Assembly (NCBI GenBank): GCA_035547395.1
Contig: DASZVA010000011.1
Span: forward strand, 62,001 to 126,000
From: CALREJ01 sp035547395
GTDB taxonomy: Bacteria; Patescibacteriota; Gracilibacteria; Peribacterales; Peribacteraceae
DNA: 64,000 nucleotides
Direction of reading: 5' to 3'
Notes under the pieces: generated by a model
Told to the model about the DNA's origin: nothing
The model's database searches: none
The model's input: the letters and a program-made list of their open reading frames with translations, nothing else
Shown here: positions 23,529 to 31,639 of the stretch, in pieces
Layout: every line of letters begins with the position of its first letter
Position numbering within the stretch: the stretch's first letter is position 1
Translations under genes and position numbers: made by a program

Positions 23529-24449
23529 TCAATGCCCCGCTTCCAAAAACTGGAACGCGCTGTTTGCCGCGGTCGCCCCTTCGCCGGCCGCCGTCGTGAA
23601 CTGGGCGAAATAATTGCTGCCGTTGGTCAGATCTCCCGCCCCGAAGACGCCTGGAACGGTCGTGCGCATGCTGTTATCCACTTTGAGATATCCTTTTGCA
23701 TCCACCTCGCAACCGAGTTCCTTCGGGAGCGCGGTCGCCGGATCGGCGCCAATCTCGATGAAGACGCCGTCGACCGGAATCACGTCTTTGCCTTCGAATG
23801 GTTGATCGAGCTTGATGCCGCTCACCTTTTGGTCTCCCTGGATCTCGACCAAGTTGCGCTCAAGGACCATCGTGATGTTGCTCTTCTCTTTTACTTTCTG
23901 GACCCAGTACGGTTCCGCGCGAAAATCATTCCTGCGATGCACGAGGTAGACCATACGCGCGACCTGCGCCGCGATCGCCGCCCCTTCGACGGCAGAGTCC
24001 CCGCCGCCGATCACCGCGACGTCTTTGTTGCGATAGAAAAACGCGTCGCACGTGGCGCAATACGTGACGCCCTTTCCGGAGAGCCTGTCTTCGCCGGGAA
24101 CATTCAGGTGGCGCTTGTTACTGCCCATCGCGAAGATGAGCGTCTTCCCTTCCACGGTATCTCCGTCATCGAGATGCAACGTGAAACCCACGGACGTTTT
24201 TTCAACTTTTTCCACGCGCGCGATCTTGTGCGTGACTTCCTCGAAACTGGTCGCGTGCTTGCGGAAATTATCCATGAGATCGGGTCCCGTAATGAGCGGC
24301 GTACCAGGCCAGTTGCCCACCTCCGCCGCGGTGATACCGAGGCCGCCCTCCACCGCGCCGACGATGAAGGTCTTCAGCTTGTAGCGCGCGGAGTAGATGG
24401 CTGCCGTGTAGCCGGCACTGCCAAGCCCGATAATCAAGACATCGTACAT
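23529..24449 (-). CDS. trxB: Thioredoxin reductase
   Basis: FAD/NADPH enzyme that reduces thioredoxin. 306 aa. The FAD loop is DVLIIGLGSAGYTAA (family GxGxxG, here GLGSAG), the redox pair sits in YCATCDAFF (about 131-139), the NADPH loop is VIGGGDSAVEGA (about 147-158), and the C-terminal FAD-binding GVFGAGDLT near 270. Thioredoxin itself is not in the window. TAGCCT ends 6 nt before the ATG. Confidence 0.95.
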   Translation of the reverse strand: MYDVLIIGLGSAGYTAAIYSARYKLKTFIVGAVEGGLGITAAEVGNWPGTPLITGPDLMDNFRKHATSFEEVTHKIARVEKVEKTSVGFTLHLDDGDTVEGKTLIFAMGSNKRHLNVPGEDRLSGKGVTYCATCDAFFYRNKDVAVIGGGDSAVEGAAIAAQVARMVYLVHRRNDFRAEPYWVQKVKEKSNITMVLERNLVEIQGDQKVSGIKLDQPFEGKDVIPVDGVFIEIGADPATALPKELGCEVDAKGYLKVDNSMRTTVPGVFGAGDLTNGSNYFAQFTTAAGEGATAANSAFQFLEAGH

Positions 24450-24496
24450 GTCCTCAGGCTATCAGTGATTCACCGGAGACGGAAGAGGGCCACCGA

Positions 24497-25258
24497 TCAA
24501 TGCAGCATTTCAAACAACCATCCATACAACATCCGCGCTCCGTCGAGCAGCCGCGGACCCGGCCGGTTGAGCAGGCTGTCGTCGATCACCTTCACGCGCT
24601 TCTCACGCACCGCCCGCAGCTCCTGCCATCCGGCACGATTGAAGAGCGGCTCGGCACTCTGCTTGGCGCCCGCTCCGCACCAGCTCAGCACGATCAGGTC
24701 AGGGTCAAATGCCGCCACTTCCTGAAACGTCACTTCCCTGCTGAGCTCTCCCGGCTTGATGGGAAACGGAATCGCACCGGCGAGCGTCACAAGTTCCGGC
24801 ACCCAGTTGCCGCTGACCATCGGCGGATTCAGCCACTCTTCGCAGTACACCTTCGGTTTTTTCGGAAGAAGTTTGCTCCGCATCCGAATACCATCCATCT
24901 CATTTTTCAGACTGCGGATAAATGCACGTGATCGGTCTTCATCATCCGTCAGCACGCCAAGCGCGTGAATCGCATCGAACACCGCACCGAGCGTGCGCGG
25001 GTCCTGATGAAAGACGGGAAATCCGCGCTGCTTGAGCATGGTCGCCAGTTTTTCCTGCACGACGGTTTCCGTGAGGATGATGTCGGGATGATGCGCCGCG
25101 ATGTCTTCAATGACGATATCGGTGTGACCGTTGAGATGCGGTATGCGCTTTGCGGCCTCCGGATTGTCGCTAAACTGATCCGTCGCTGCAATCTCGGAGC
25201 CGTGGCCGAGAGCGAAGAGAATCTCGGTTGATGCCGGTGACAGAGACACGATGCGCAT
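24497..25258 (-). CDS. BtuF-like periplasmic-binding-fold protein lacking a signal peptide
   Basis: 253 aa of class III substrate-binding fold (cobalamin/iron-siderophore type). Visible are RIVSLSPASTEILFALG (about 2-18), HPDIILTE, DPDLIVLSWCGAG and a long central helix. The start at 25258 gives a protein that begins at the mature domain with no export signal, and the 25-residue upstream extension does not look like one either. CATACT ends 6 nt before the ATG. No BtuC/BtuD genes are adjacent. A cytoplasmic corrinoid or metal-ligand binding role is possible. Confidence 0.8.
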   Translation of the reverse strand: MRIVSLSPASTEILFALGHGSEIAATDQFSDNPEAAKRIPHLNGHTDIVIEDIAAHHPDIILTETVVQEKLATMLKQRGFPVFHQDPRTLGAVFDAIHALGVLTDDEDRSRAFIRSLKNEMDGIRMRSKLLPKKPKVYCEEWLNPPMVSGNWVPELVTLAGAIPFPIKPGELSREVTFQEVAAFDPDLIVLSWCGAGAKQSAEPLFNRAGWQELRAVREKRVKVIDDSLLNRPGPRLLDGARMLYGWLFEMLH

Positions 25259-25366
25259 GACGCGAGTATGCCAAGAAAGAAAAAAAGTCGCTTGCGGAAA
25301 AAAGCGGAATGAGTAGTCTGAAAGTTGACGCATGTACGTCCTTCTCTTCTCTCTTCCGTTTCTTCC

Positions 25367-25594
25367 ATGAAAAAAGTTCTCGCGATCGGCACGGGCGTTC
25401 TGATAGCCGGCCTGCTTGCCGCATGCAGCAGCACGGCTACGAATAACACGGATCAGACGTCATCCTTCGATTCGTCCGCCATGATGAACGACACGACGGA
25501 TACCGGCGCCATGATGAATGACACGGGGGCCACGATCGACAATTCGGGATACACGCAATCGCCGGACGGCAACGTGATTGACGGTCAGGATTGA
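25367..25594 (+). CDS. Small lipoprotein (75 aa)
   Basis: Lipoprotein signal MKKVLAIGTGVLIAGLLAAC with lipobox LAAC (Cys20). The mature part is short, Thr/Asn/Asp-rich with a repeated SAMMNDT/GAMMNDTG unit. The start was chosen at the signal peptide rather than 14 codons upstream. No domain recognised. The next lipoprotein gene starts 56 bp downstream. Confidence 0.75.
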   Translation: MKKVLAIGTGVLIAGLLAACSSTATNNTDQTSSFDSSAMMNDTTDTGAMMNDTGATIDNSGYTQSPDGNVIDGQD

Positions 25595-25650
25595 TCAAAA
25601 ATCAGCAACGTTCTTGTAAATACGGGGCCGGCTATCCGTCACCGTATTTC

Positions 25651-26241
25651 ATGAAACACCCGTCCTTCTCCACCACATCACTGGCAGCATCGTTTGCCGT
25701 GCTGTCCCTTCTTGCCGCATGTACCGCTTCGGTCACACCCGGAACGGGATCCGGTACGAACACAACCGGCTATTCGACATCCTCTTCGTACGACCAGACA
25801 GGGACGTCATCATCCTTCATGACGGTATCCGATCTCGTCGCACAGTTGAACGCGCAGGGCATCAACGCGACGCTCGGCACGAACCGCGTGCAACAGCCGT
25901 TCTTTTCCGGCAACGGACAAGAGGTACAAGTGAACGGTGAAACGATACAAATTTATCAGTACAGCAACGCCGCTTCCGCGCAGTCGGACGCCAACACCAT
26001 TTCCAATGACGGCATGAGCGTCAACGGCACGCAGGTGTCGTGGGCGGGACCGCCACATTTCTTCCTGAAGGATAATCTGCTCGTTCTCTACGTCGGCTCT
26101 AATCCGCAGATGTTAAACACGCTCCAGTCCGCACTCGGCGTACAACTTGCCGGCGCAAGCGACACGACCGGGACGAATGTCGGAACCGGCGCCACGATGA
26201 GCACGTCGACAAGCGGCACGAACTTCAACAGCTCGTATTGA
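25651..26241 (+). CDS. Lipoprotein with Ser/Thr-rich tail (196 aa)
   Basis: Signal peptide with lipobox LLAAC (Cys near 24), a Gly/Thr/Ser-rich linker, then a globular part of about 115 residues (SSFMTVSDLVAQLNAQGINA to LLVLYVGSNPQML) that looks alpha/beta and ends with a Thr/Ser-rich tail. No known family recognised. It lies behind the small lipoprotein and is followed by a strong terminator. Confidence 0.75.
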   Translation: MKHPSFSTTSLAASFAVLSLLAACTASVTPGTGSGTNTTGYSTSSSYDQTGTSSSFMTVSDLVAQLNAQGINATLGTNRVQQPFFSGNGQEVQVNGETIQIYQYSNAASAQSDANTISNDGMSVNGTQVSWAGPPHFFLKDNLLVLYVGSNPQMLNTLQSALGVQLAGASDTTGTNVGTGATMSTSTSGTNFNSSY

Positions 26242-26249
26242 AGAAGATG

Positions 26250-26285
26250 AAAAAAAAAAGCCCCCCTCGGAGCGAGGGGGTTTTT
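26250..26285. terminator. Bidirectional terminator
   Basis: A10 tract, hairpin CCCCCTCG-GAG-CGAGGGGG, then T5. It serves the lipoprotein gene (+) and the tRNA-Leu (-). Confidence 0.9.
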
Positions 26286-26293
26286 GTCGTACG

Positions 26294-26378
26294 TGGTGCC
26301 GAAGGAGGGAATCGAACCCTCACACCTTGCGGTACACGATTTTGAGTCGTGCGCGTCTACCAATTCCGCCACTTCGGC
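26294..26378 (-). tRNA. tRNA-Leu (CAA)
   Basis: 85-nt class II tRNA with encoded CCA. Acceptor GCCGAAG/CTTCGGC, anticodon arm CACGA-CTCAAAA-TCGTG with anticodon CAA, long variable arm. Confidence 0.96.
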
Positions 26379-26440
26379 TTGCGCCTATCGTAACCGCTTT
26401 TTCGTGCCTCTCAAAGCGATAAACGCTATGCTGGATCCTG

Positions 26441-27865
26441 ATGAAACAGTATCAATCCTTCATCTTCGATGCGTACGAGTTCGATGACGCGAGCCGCGAG
26501 ATCCGTCTGCATTACAGCCTGGATCACGACGTCTCGTTCACGGAAACGATCACGCTGCCGCATGATATAGAGATCAATGCCGCGCATCCCGATCTCGACA
26601 ATGCCCTCTTTGCGCTGCATCTGATCGGCGGGATCAGCTACTACAAAACCTGCCTGCCGAAGACGATCGAGATTCAAAGCGGCACGCTGACGGACGCGCA
26701 GGCACAATTCTGGAATGAGGTGTATGAGAACGGACTTGGAGAGTTTTTCTACCGCAATGATATCGACTTTCGCGGACTCGTTCGGTTTCCGAGTGATCAG
26801 AGGTCAGAGGTCAGTGGTCAGAAAAATCTCCACCACTTACCACTAATCACTGACCACTTACCACCTCGCCCACTCGTTCCCCTCGGCGGCGGCAAGGATT
26901 CACTCGTGACGGTCGAGCTTTTGCGAAGTCTGGGATTCGACATGACGCTGCTCAGAGTCGGACAAAACCCGCTGATCGATACGATGGCGCTGGAGACGGG
27001 ATTTCCTCTGTGGAACATCAAGCGCGCGCTCTCGCCGGAGCTCTTCAAGTTAAACGAAGATGGCGCACTCAACGGCCATGTGCCGATCACGGGCTACTTA
27101 TCTTTCCTCTCGATCGTCGTCGCATTGCTCACGAACCGCTCACACGTGATTTTCAGCAACGAAGAGAGCGCGAATATCGGCAATACGGAATTCCATAGTA
27201 AGGAAATCAATCACCAGTGGAGCAAAAGCCTGGCATTCGAGCGGATGTTCCAGGAATACGTCTCGTCATTCATTACGAACGATGTCGGTTACTTCAGCCT
27301 GCTGCGACCGCTCAGCGAGCTCAAGATTGCGGAGATCTTCTCGCGCTATCCGAAATACCTGCCGCTCGCGACCAGCTGCAATCGGAATTGGAAGATTCGT
27401 AAAAGCGATGAGCGATTAGCGATGAGCGATAAGCAAAAGAAAAATTCCTCTGACTACCCGCTAACCGCTAACCGCTCCCCACTCGGAACACTCTGGTGTG
27501 GGCAATGCCCCAAGTGCGCGTTCACGTTCGCACTGCTCGCGGCGTTTCTGCCCCGCAAGGATCTGGTGCATACGTTCGGCAAGGATCTGTTTGAAGATGC
27601 ATCTCTTCTGCCGCTTTACCGCGAATTACTCGGACTCGAGAATTTCAAACCTTTTGAATGTGTGGGAACACCGGAGGAAACGGCAGCGGCTTTTCTGCTC
27701 GCGCACGACCGCGGGGAATTCGAGGGATCGAAAGCGATGGCAATGTTCATCGACGAAGCCATGCCCGAGATCACGGAGCCCGATGAAATGATCGGCGAAG
27801 CGATGATGACGCGCCCCGATCATGCAATCCCCGATCCCTTCTCCGGTATTCTCAAACTGCTATGA
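26441..27865 (+). CDS. murL: MurL: UDP-MurNAc-L-Ala-L-Glu epimerase
   Basis: In the MurD2/MurL route described in Xanthomonas, the ligase adds L-Glu to UDP-MurNAc-L-Ala and MurL epimerises it to D-Glu using ATP. This 474-aa protein has the family landmarks: GISYYKTCLPKTIEI (about 64-78), GLGEFFYRN, the PP-loop-like GGGKDS (149-154), NEDGALNGHVPITGY (about 205-219), FSNEESANIGN, INHQWSKSLAFE and LLRPLSEL. A Cys set in SCNRNW and WCGQCPKC follows (Cys313, 353, 356, 359). Two simple-word hairpin segments are translated in frame at residues about 119-142 and 320-347. TATGCT lies 8 nt before the ATG. The stop overlaps murD by 4 bp. Confidence 0.85.
   Translation: MKQYQSFIFDAYEFDDASREIRLHYSLDHDVSFTETITLPHDIEINAAHPDLDNALFALHLIGGISYYKTCLPKTIEIQSGTLTDAQAQFWNEVYENGLGEFFYRNDIDFRGLVRFPSDQRSEVSGQKNLHHLPLITDHLPPRPLVPLGGGKDSLVTVELLRSLGFDMTLLRVGQNPLIDTMALETGFPLWNIKRALSPELFKLNEDGALNGHVPITGYLSFLSIVVALLTNRSHVIFSNEESANIGNTEFHSKEINHQWSKSLAFERMFQEYVSSFITNDVGYFSLLRPLSELKIAEIFSRYPKYLPLATSCNRNWKIRKSDERLAMSDKQKKNSSDYPLTANRSPLGTLWCGQCPKCAFTFALLAAFLPRKDLVHTFGKDLFEDASLLPLYRELLGLENFKPFECVGTPEETAAAFLLAHDRGEFEGSKAMAMFIDEAMPEITEPDEMIGEAMMTRPDHAIPDPFSGILKLL
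26803..26872. repeat. Simple-word hairpin inside murL (GGTCAGA word)
   Basis: Left arm tandem AGGTCAG/TGGTCAG, spacer AAAAATCT, right arm CACTTACCA/CACTGACCA. Multiple-of-three length keeps the frame; it encodes the residues just before GGGKDS. Confidence 0.8.
27398..27479. repeat. Second simple-word hairpin inside murL (GCGATGA word)
   Basis: Left arm tandem GCGATGA/GCGATTA, spacer A-rich, right arm CGCTAACCGCTAACCGC. In frame, between the SCNRNW and WCGQCPKC motifs. Confidence 0.75.
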
Positions 27866-29172
27866 AGATCACGGATCTCAATGGCAAGAAGATCTGCATC
27901 CTCGGCTTTGGCAAAGAAGGACAAGCGATGCTCACTGCGATTGAAAGATATGCACCTCATGCAGAAGTTACTATCTCTGACCGCAATGAAAAAATTGCCG
28001 ATCAGCTACTCACTACTCACTACTCACTACTCACTGGTCCCCACTGGCTGGAGGGACTCGACCGGTTCGATGTGCTCATCAAATCACCGGGCATCCCTCC
28101 CCTTCCAAAACTGACCACTGACCACTTACCACTGACCACTCCCACTGAGATTTTCTTCGATTCCATCGCGGGATCCAAAGCTCTGACGATCGGCGTCACG
28201 GGCAGTAAAGGAAAGAGTACGACTGCGAGCCTGATCGCGGCAATCCTGAAAGTAGACAACAGGAACGTGGTCCTCGTCGGCAACATCGGCGAACCGGCGA
28301 TCGCGCATCTGGCGGAGGCGACGCACGAGACTATCTTCGTGATGGAACTGAGCAGCTATCAACTCATGGATCTGAAGACATCCCCGCACGTCGCCGTTGT
28401 CACCAGCTTTTTCCCCGAGCATCTCGACTATCACGGATCCGTGGAGGCCTACCTGAACGCGAAGAAAAACATCACGCGCCACCAGAGTGACGGGCAGTAC
28501 GTGTTTTTCTGCTCGACGTCGACGGGCGCCGCGGAGATCGCGAAGGAAGGTGACGGTACCAAGATCCCCTTTTCTGCAGATGACGCACCGGTCGCGATCG
28601 AAGAGACACATCTTCTTGGCATGCATAATCTGAGCAACATCGCGGGAGCATTTATTGTTGCGGAGAAGCTCGGCGTTCCGCGTGAGACAGCGATAGAAGC
28701 GATCAGGAATTTTCACGGACTCCCTCATCGCCTACAGAATCTCGGCGAACGCGACGGACTCATCTGGGTGGATGACGCGATCTCGACGACGCCGGAATCA
28801 ACGATCGCCGCACTCGATGCACTTGGAGATAACGTCGCGGCGATCATCCTCGGCGGGCAGGACCGCGGGTATGATTTTTCGGTACTCGGTCAGCGCATTG
28901 CATCGTCAAAGATCAAAACGGTAATCCTGTTTCCGGGAAGCGGCGGCCGCATTCGCCGCGCGATCGAAGAAGCGAATGCAGACGTCTCATTCTTTGAAGC
29001 AGATTCAATGGAAAATGCGGTGACGATCGCAAAAAAAGAGGTCAGAGGTCAGAAGACAGAGGTCAGTCATCATGCGATCGTTCTCTTATCAACTGCTTCT
29101 CCGAGCTACGGCATGTTCAAAAATTTCGAGGAAAAGGGCGACCTGTTCAAGGCTGCGATCATGGCATTATAA
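27862..29172 (+). CDS. murD: MurD-type ligase (UDP-MurNAc-L-Ala:glutamate ligase)
   Basis: 436 aa with the Mur ligase layout: an N-terminal Rossmann domain (ICILGFGKEG, about 11-20), P-loop GVTGSKGKSTT (111-121), NITRHQ where the carbamoylated Lys region lies, FHGLPHRLQ near 290 and DDAISTTPESTIAAL near 303 (MurD/MurC-like). Coupling to murL suggests it adds L-Glu rather than D-Glu; the sequence alone cannot prove this. Three repeat-derived inserts are read in frame at residues about 49-58 (LLTTHYSLLT), 84-94 (KLTTDHLPLTT) and about 394-405 (EVRGQKTEVSHH). Confidence 0.9.
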   Translation: MKITDLNGKKICILGFGKEGQAMLTAIERYAPHAEVTISDRNEKIADQLLTTHYSLLTGPHWLEGLDRFDVLIKSPGIPPLPKLTTDHLPLTTPTEIFFDSIAGSKALTIGVTGSKGKSTTASLIAAILKVDNRNVVLVGNIGEPAIAHLAEATHETIFVMELSSYQLMDLKTSPHVAVVTSFFPEHLDYHGSVEAYLNAKKNITRHQSDGQYVFFCSTSTGAAEIAKEGDGTKIPFSADDAPVAIEETHLLGMHNLSNIAGAFIVAEKLGVPRETAIEAIRNFHGLPHRLQNLGERDGLIWVDDAISTTPESTIAALDALGDNVAAIILGGQDRGYDFSVLGQRIASSKIKTVILFPGSGGRIRRAIEEANADVSFFEADSMENAVTIAKKEVRGQKTEVSHHAIVLLSTASPSYGMFKNFEEKGDLFKAAIMAL

Positions 29173-29278
29173 AAGCGGTGTCACTCTGAGGACGCTCGAA
29201 GAGTAACACCGCGTGTTCATGGTTCGACCCGTCCGAACGGATGTTCATCCGGGCGGGGCGTCCTCACCATGACACGCT
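29172..29278. mobile_element. 107-bp MITE/REP-like element, copy 2
   Basis: Same length and about 97% identity to 21274-21380, same inverted ends. It begins at the murD stop and ends 15 bp before the grpE stop. Confidence 0.8.
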
Positions 29279-29293
29279 GGCTTTCTGTGTATA

Positions 29294-29803
29294 TCACTTC
29301 TTGCCGTCCCCCACCCGCACTTTCGCCGGACGCAACACTTTGCCGTTCAGCTCATATCCTTCTTCAAAGACTTCGATCACCTTGCCCTCCTCGCCGCTGC
29401 CGGTCATGAGCACTTCGTGTTTGGCGGGATCGACGTGCACATCCAGCGACTGCATGCGCGTCAGTCCCGCATCATTCATCTGCTTCATCAAATCCTGCTC
29501 GATCGCGGCGACGCCCTTTACCCATTCATGCGACTGAAGTTCGGCGGGTACGTGCTGAAACGCGCGCTGGAAGTTGTCGAGGGTCGGCAGCATCCGGCGG
29601 ATCATCTGCTCGCCGGCAAACTTACGCAGTTCGTCGGATTCCCGTTCCACTCTCGCCTTTGCATTCTGCAGATCCGCCTGCGCTCTGGCCGCCATATCGC
29701 GGAATCGGTTGAGTTCATCCTGCAGCGTCTTCAGCTCCTGCTGCAGCGCGTCGATATCCATGTTCGGGTCAGTGCCGTTCTGTGTCGATTGATCATCTGC
29801 CAT
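29294..29803 (-). CDS. grpE: Nucleotide exchange factor GrpE
   Basis: Co-chaperone that releases ADP from DnaK. 169 aa: N-terminal long coiled coil (DIDALQQELKTLQDELNRFR onward, about 16-70), four-helix dimerisation region (MLPTLDNFQRAF) and C-terminal beta domain (VDPAKHEVLMTG...GYELNGKVLRPAKVRVG), the GrpE signature. dnaK and dnaJ are not adjacent. TACCAT lies 8 nt before the ATG. Confidence 0.95.
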   Translation of the reverse strand: MADDQSTQNGTDPNMDIDALQQELKTLQDELNRFRDMAARAQADLQNAKARVERESDELRKFAGEQMIRRMLPTLDNFQRAFQHVPAELQSHEWVKGVAAIEQDLMKQMNDAGLTRMQSLDVHVDPAKHEVLMTGSGEEGKVIEVFEEGYELNGKVLRPAKVRVGDGKK

Positions 29804-29857
29804 ACGTATCTATGGTAGGGATTTTGGCGAAAGCTTCAACCACGGTATGCTCGCGGC

Positions 29858-30856
29858 ATGGCCATCGCACTGCTGCTGCTCGCCGTCGGTTTCATTCTGC
29901 TTGTAAAAGGCGCCGATTGGCTGGTGGAGGGGGCAACCGCCATCGCCCGGCGATTCGGGGTATCCGATCTCGTGGTGGGCCTGACCGTCGTCGCGTTCGG
30001 AACGTCCGTCCCCGAATGGGCGGTCAACATGATCGCCGCCATACAGAATCACACGGATCTCGTGATCGGCAGCGTCATCGGCAGCAATCTCGCAAACACG
30101 CTGCTTATTCTCGGTATCGCGGCACTGATATTTCCGTTATCGGTCCAAAAGAGCACCGCAAAATTCGACATTCCCTTCAATTTGGTCGTCACCGTTCTCC
30201 TGCTCATCGTCGCAAACGATCAGTGGGAACACAGGGGCGTCACATCTATTTTGAGCCGCATCGACGGCGTGTTGTTTCTGATCCTGATGGCCTTCTATCT
30301 TTATCGCTCTTTCACGACACAGCGCATCAAGGTGCCGGATGAAATCATCCACGCGGCAAAAACCGGCGTCCTGCAGGCGATGTTCCTGGTATGCATCGGC
30401 ATCATCGCGGTGGTCGGCGGCGGCAAGCTGGTCGTGGATCATGCTGTGCAAATCGCGATGCATCTGGGCGTAAGCCAGGCGCTCATCGGTCTTACGGTCG
30501 TCGCGGTCGGCACGTCGCTGCCGGAACTGACGACATCGGTGATCGCCGCCCGCAAAGGCAAAGCGGATATTGCCGTCGGCAACGTGGTCGGCAGTAACAT
30601 TTTCAATATCCTCTGGATTCTGGGAACCAGCGCAATCGTGCGGCCGATTCCGTTCGATACCGCACTTAATTCCGACATCATCATTCTGATCGCGGCAACG
30701 GTCGCGATGTTTCTCATTATCCATTCCGGCATGCTCCATCGCAGACTGCTGCTCTGGTGGAAGCAGAAAGACAATTTTCTCATCAAGCGCTGGGAAGGGG
30801 GGCTGCTGCTGGGTCTGTATGTGTGTTATGTCGCGTACGTTGTAGCGAGAGGATGA
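29858..30856 (+). CDS. Calcium/sodium antiporter (CaCA family, YrbG-like)
   Basis: Exchanges Ca2+ for Na+ or H+ across the membrane. 332 aa, about ten helices in two inverted halves. The alpha-repeats are visible in both: VAFGTSVPEWAVN (about 45-57) with GSVIGSNLANT, and VAVGTSLPELTTS (about 211-223) with GNVVGSNIFNI. The acidic ion ligands (Glu in SVPE and SLPE) are present. TATGCT ends 6 nt before the ATG, an example of the leaderless arrangement. Confidence 0.93.
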   Translation: MAIALLLLAVGFILLVKGADWLVEGATAIARRFGVSDLVVGLTVVAFGTSVPEWAVNMIAAIQNHTDLVIGSVIGSNLANTLLILGIAALIFPLSVQKSTAKFDIPFNLVVTVLLLIVANDQWEHRGVTSILSRIDGVLFLILMAFYLYRSFTTQRIKVPDEIIHAAKTGVLQAMFLVCIGIIAVVGGGKLVVDHAVQIAMHLGVSQALIGLTVVAVGTSLPELTTSVIAARKGKADIAVGNVVGSNIFNILWILGTSAIVRPIPFDTALNSDIIILIAATVAMFLIIHSGMLHRRLLLWWKQKDNFLIKRWEGGLLLGLYVCYVAYVVARG

Positions 30857-30927
30857 AGAAGAGATAAGACATAAGACGGAAGACAGAAGAAATGTTCGTC
30901 ACGTACGTCTTGCATCTTCGATCTTCC
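30857..30927. repeat. Simple-sequence inverted repeat (AAGACAGAAGA word)
   Basis: Left arm GAAGAGATAAGACATAAGAC. Right arm CGTCTTGCATCTTCGATCTTC. Between converging genes (antiporter and the His-rich secreted protein). Confidence 0.65.
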
Positions 30928-30935
30928 ATCCCCGC

Positions 30936-31565
30936 CTACTGCTTGCACGGCACCGTCGGATCCGAGATGCAGCTTTCGGTCGGCGCCTTTCCCCTGCCGG
31001 GACACGTCTGCGAATAACGACACGCATCGTGCGTCATGAGAGATTCCTCACGCTGCACTTCGGCGCTGTCCGCGCCGTACGTGAGAAGAATGGTGTTGCC
31101 GTCATCGAAGATGTAATTGTCGTTGAAGGGAACGATCTCTTTGCCATTCACAAACAGCTGCCACTTTTTGTCCGCGGTATCGCACGTCTTCTCGCCGGTG
31201 TCCGTCGTCAGGCACGTCGGCGTCAGCGTAAAGTGAAGCGATGTCAGAAAATCGCCGAAACCGAGACCGGGCTTGTGACGATGCAACACATCTCCGTTCC
31301 CATCATGCAGGTGCATGTAGCGCTTGAAGTAATCGGGCCCCGAACCCGTGCCCGTGCTGTGCTCGAGCATCTGCTCCTCTTCATCCGTCGGAATGTCCTG
31401 CATGTATTTCTTCTGTGAGAAATCGAGCTTCGTTCCGTTGATCCAAACGGCAAAATCGGCATGCGTGTGATTGGGATCGGGATTTTTTGCAGTCCGGTTG
31501 TAGCCGGCGTACATCGCGATCGGAATCAGAATCAGGAAGATGATGATGGGAAGGAAGCGCTTCAT
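30936..31565 (-). CDS. Secreted or membrane-anchored His-rich protein
   Basis: 209 aa. N-terminal membrane anchor/signal (PIIIFLILIPIAMYAG), then a beta-rich domain with HTHADFAVWING (about 33-44), YMHLHDGNGDVLHRH (about 83-97) and paired Cys (TCLTTDTGEKTC). The clustered His residues suggest a metal site. A similar small domain with HxH-type motifs is common near the surface proteins of ultra-small bacteria and archaea, but I know no assigned function. TAGAAT lies 8 nt before the ATG. It is upstream-adjacent (same strand) to a cupredoxin lipoprotein, so a copper link is conceivable. Confidence 0.7.
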   Translation of the reverse strand: MKRFLPIIIFLILIPIAMYAGYNRTAKNPDPNHTHADFAVWINGTKLDFSQKKYMQDIPTDEEEQMLEHSTGTGSGPDYFKRYMHLHDGNGDVLHRHKPGLGFGDFLTSLHFTLTPTCLTTDTGEKTCDTADKKWQLFVNGKEIVPFNDNYIFDDGNTILLTYGADSAEVQREESLMTHDACRYSQTCPGRGKAPTESCISDPTVPCKQ

Positions 31566-31639
31566 AGTGTGTGATTCTAGCAAAAAACGAAAAAAGGGAC
31601 AGCGCGATGCCGTCCCTTCGATCGGTTAAAAAGCATTCA

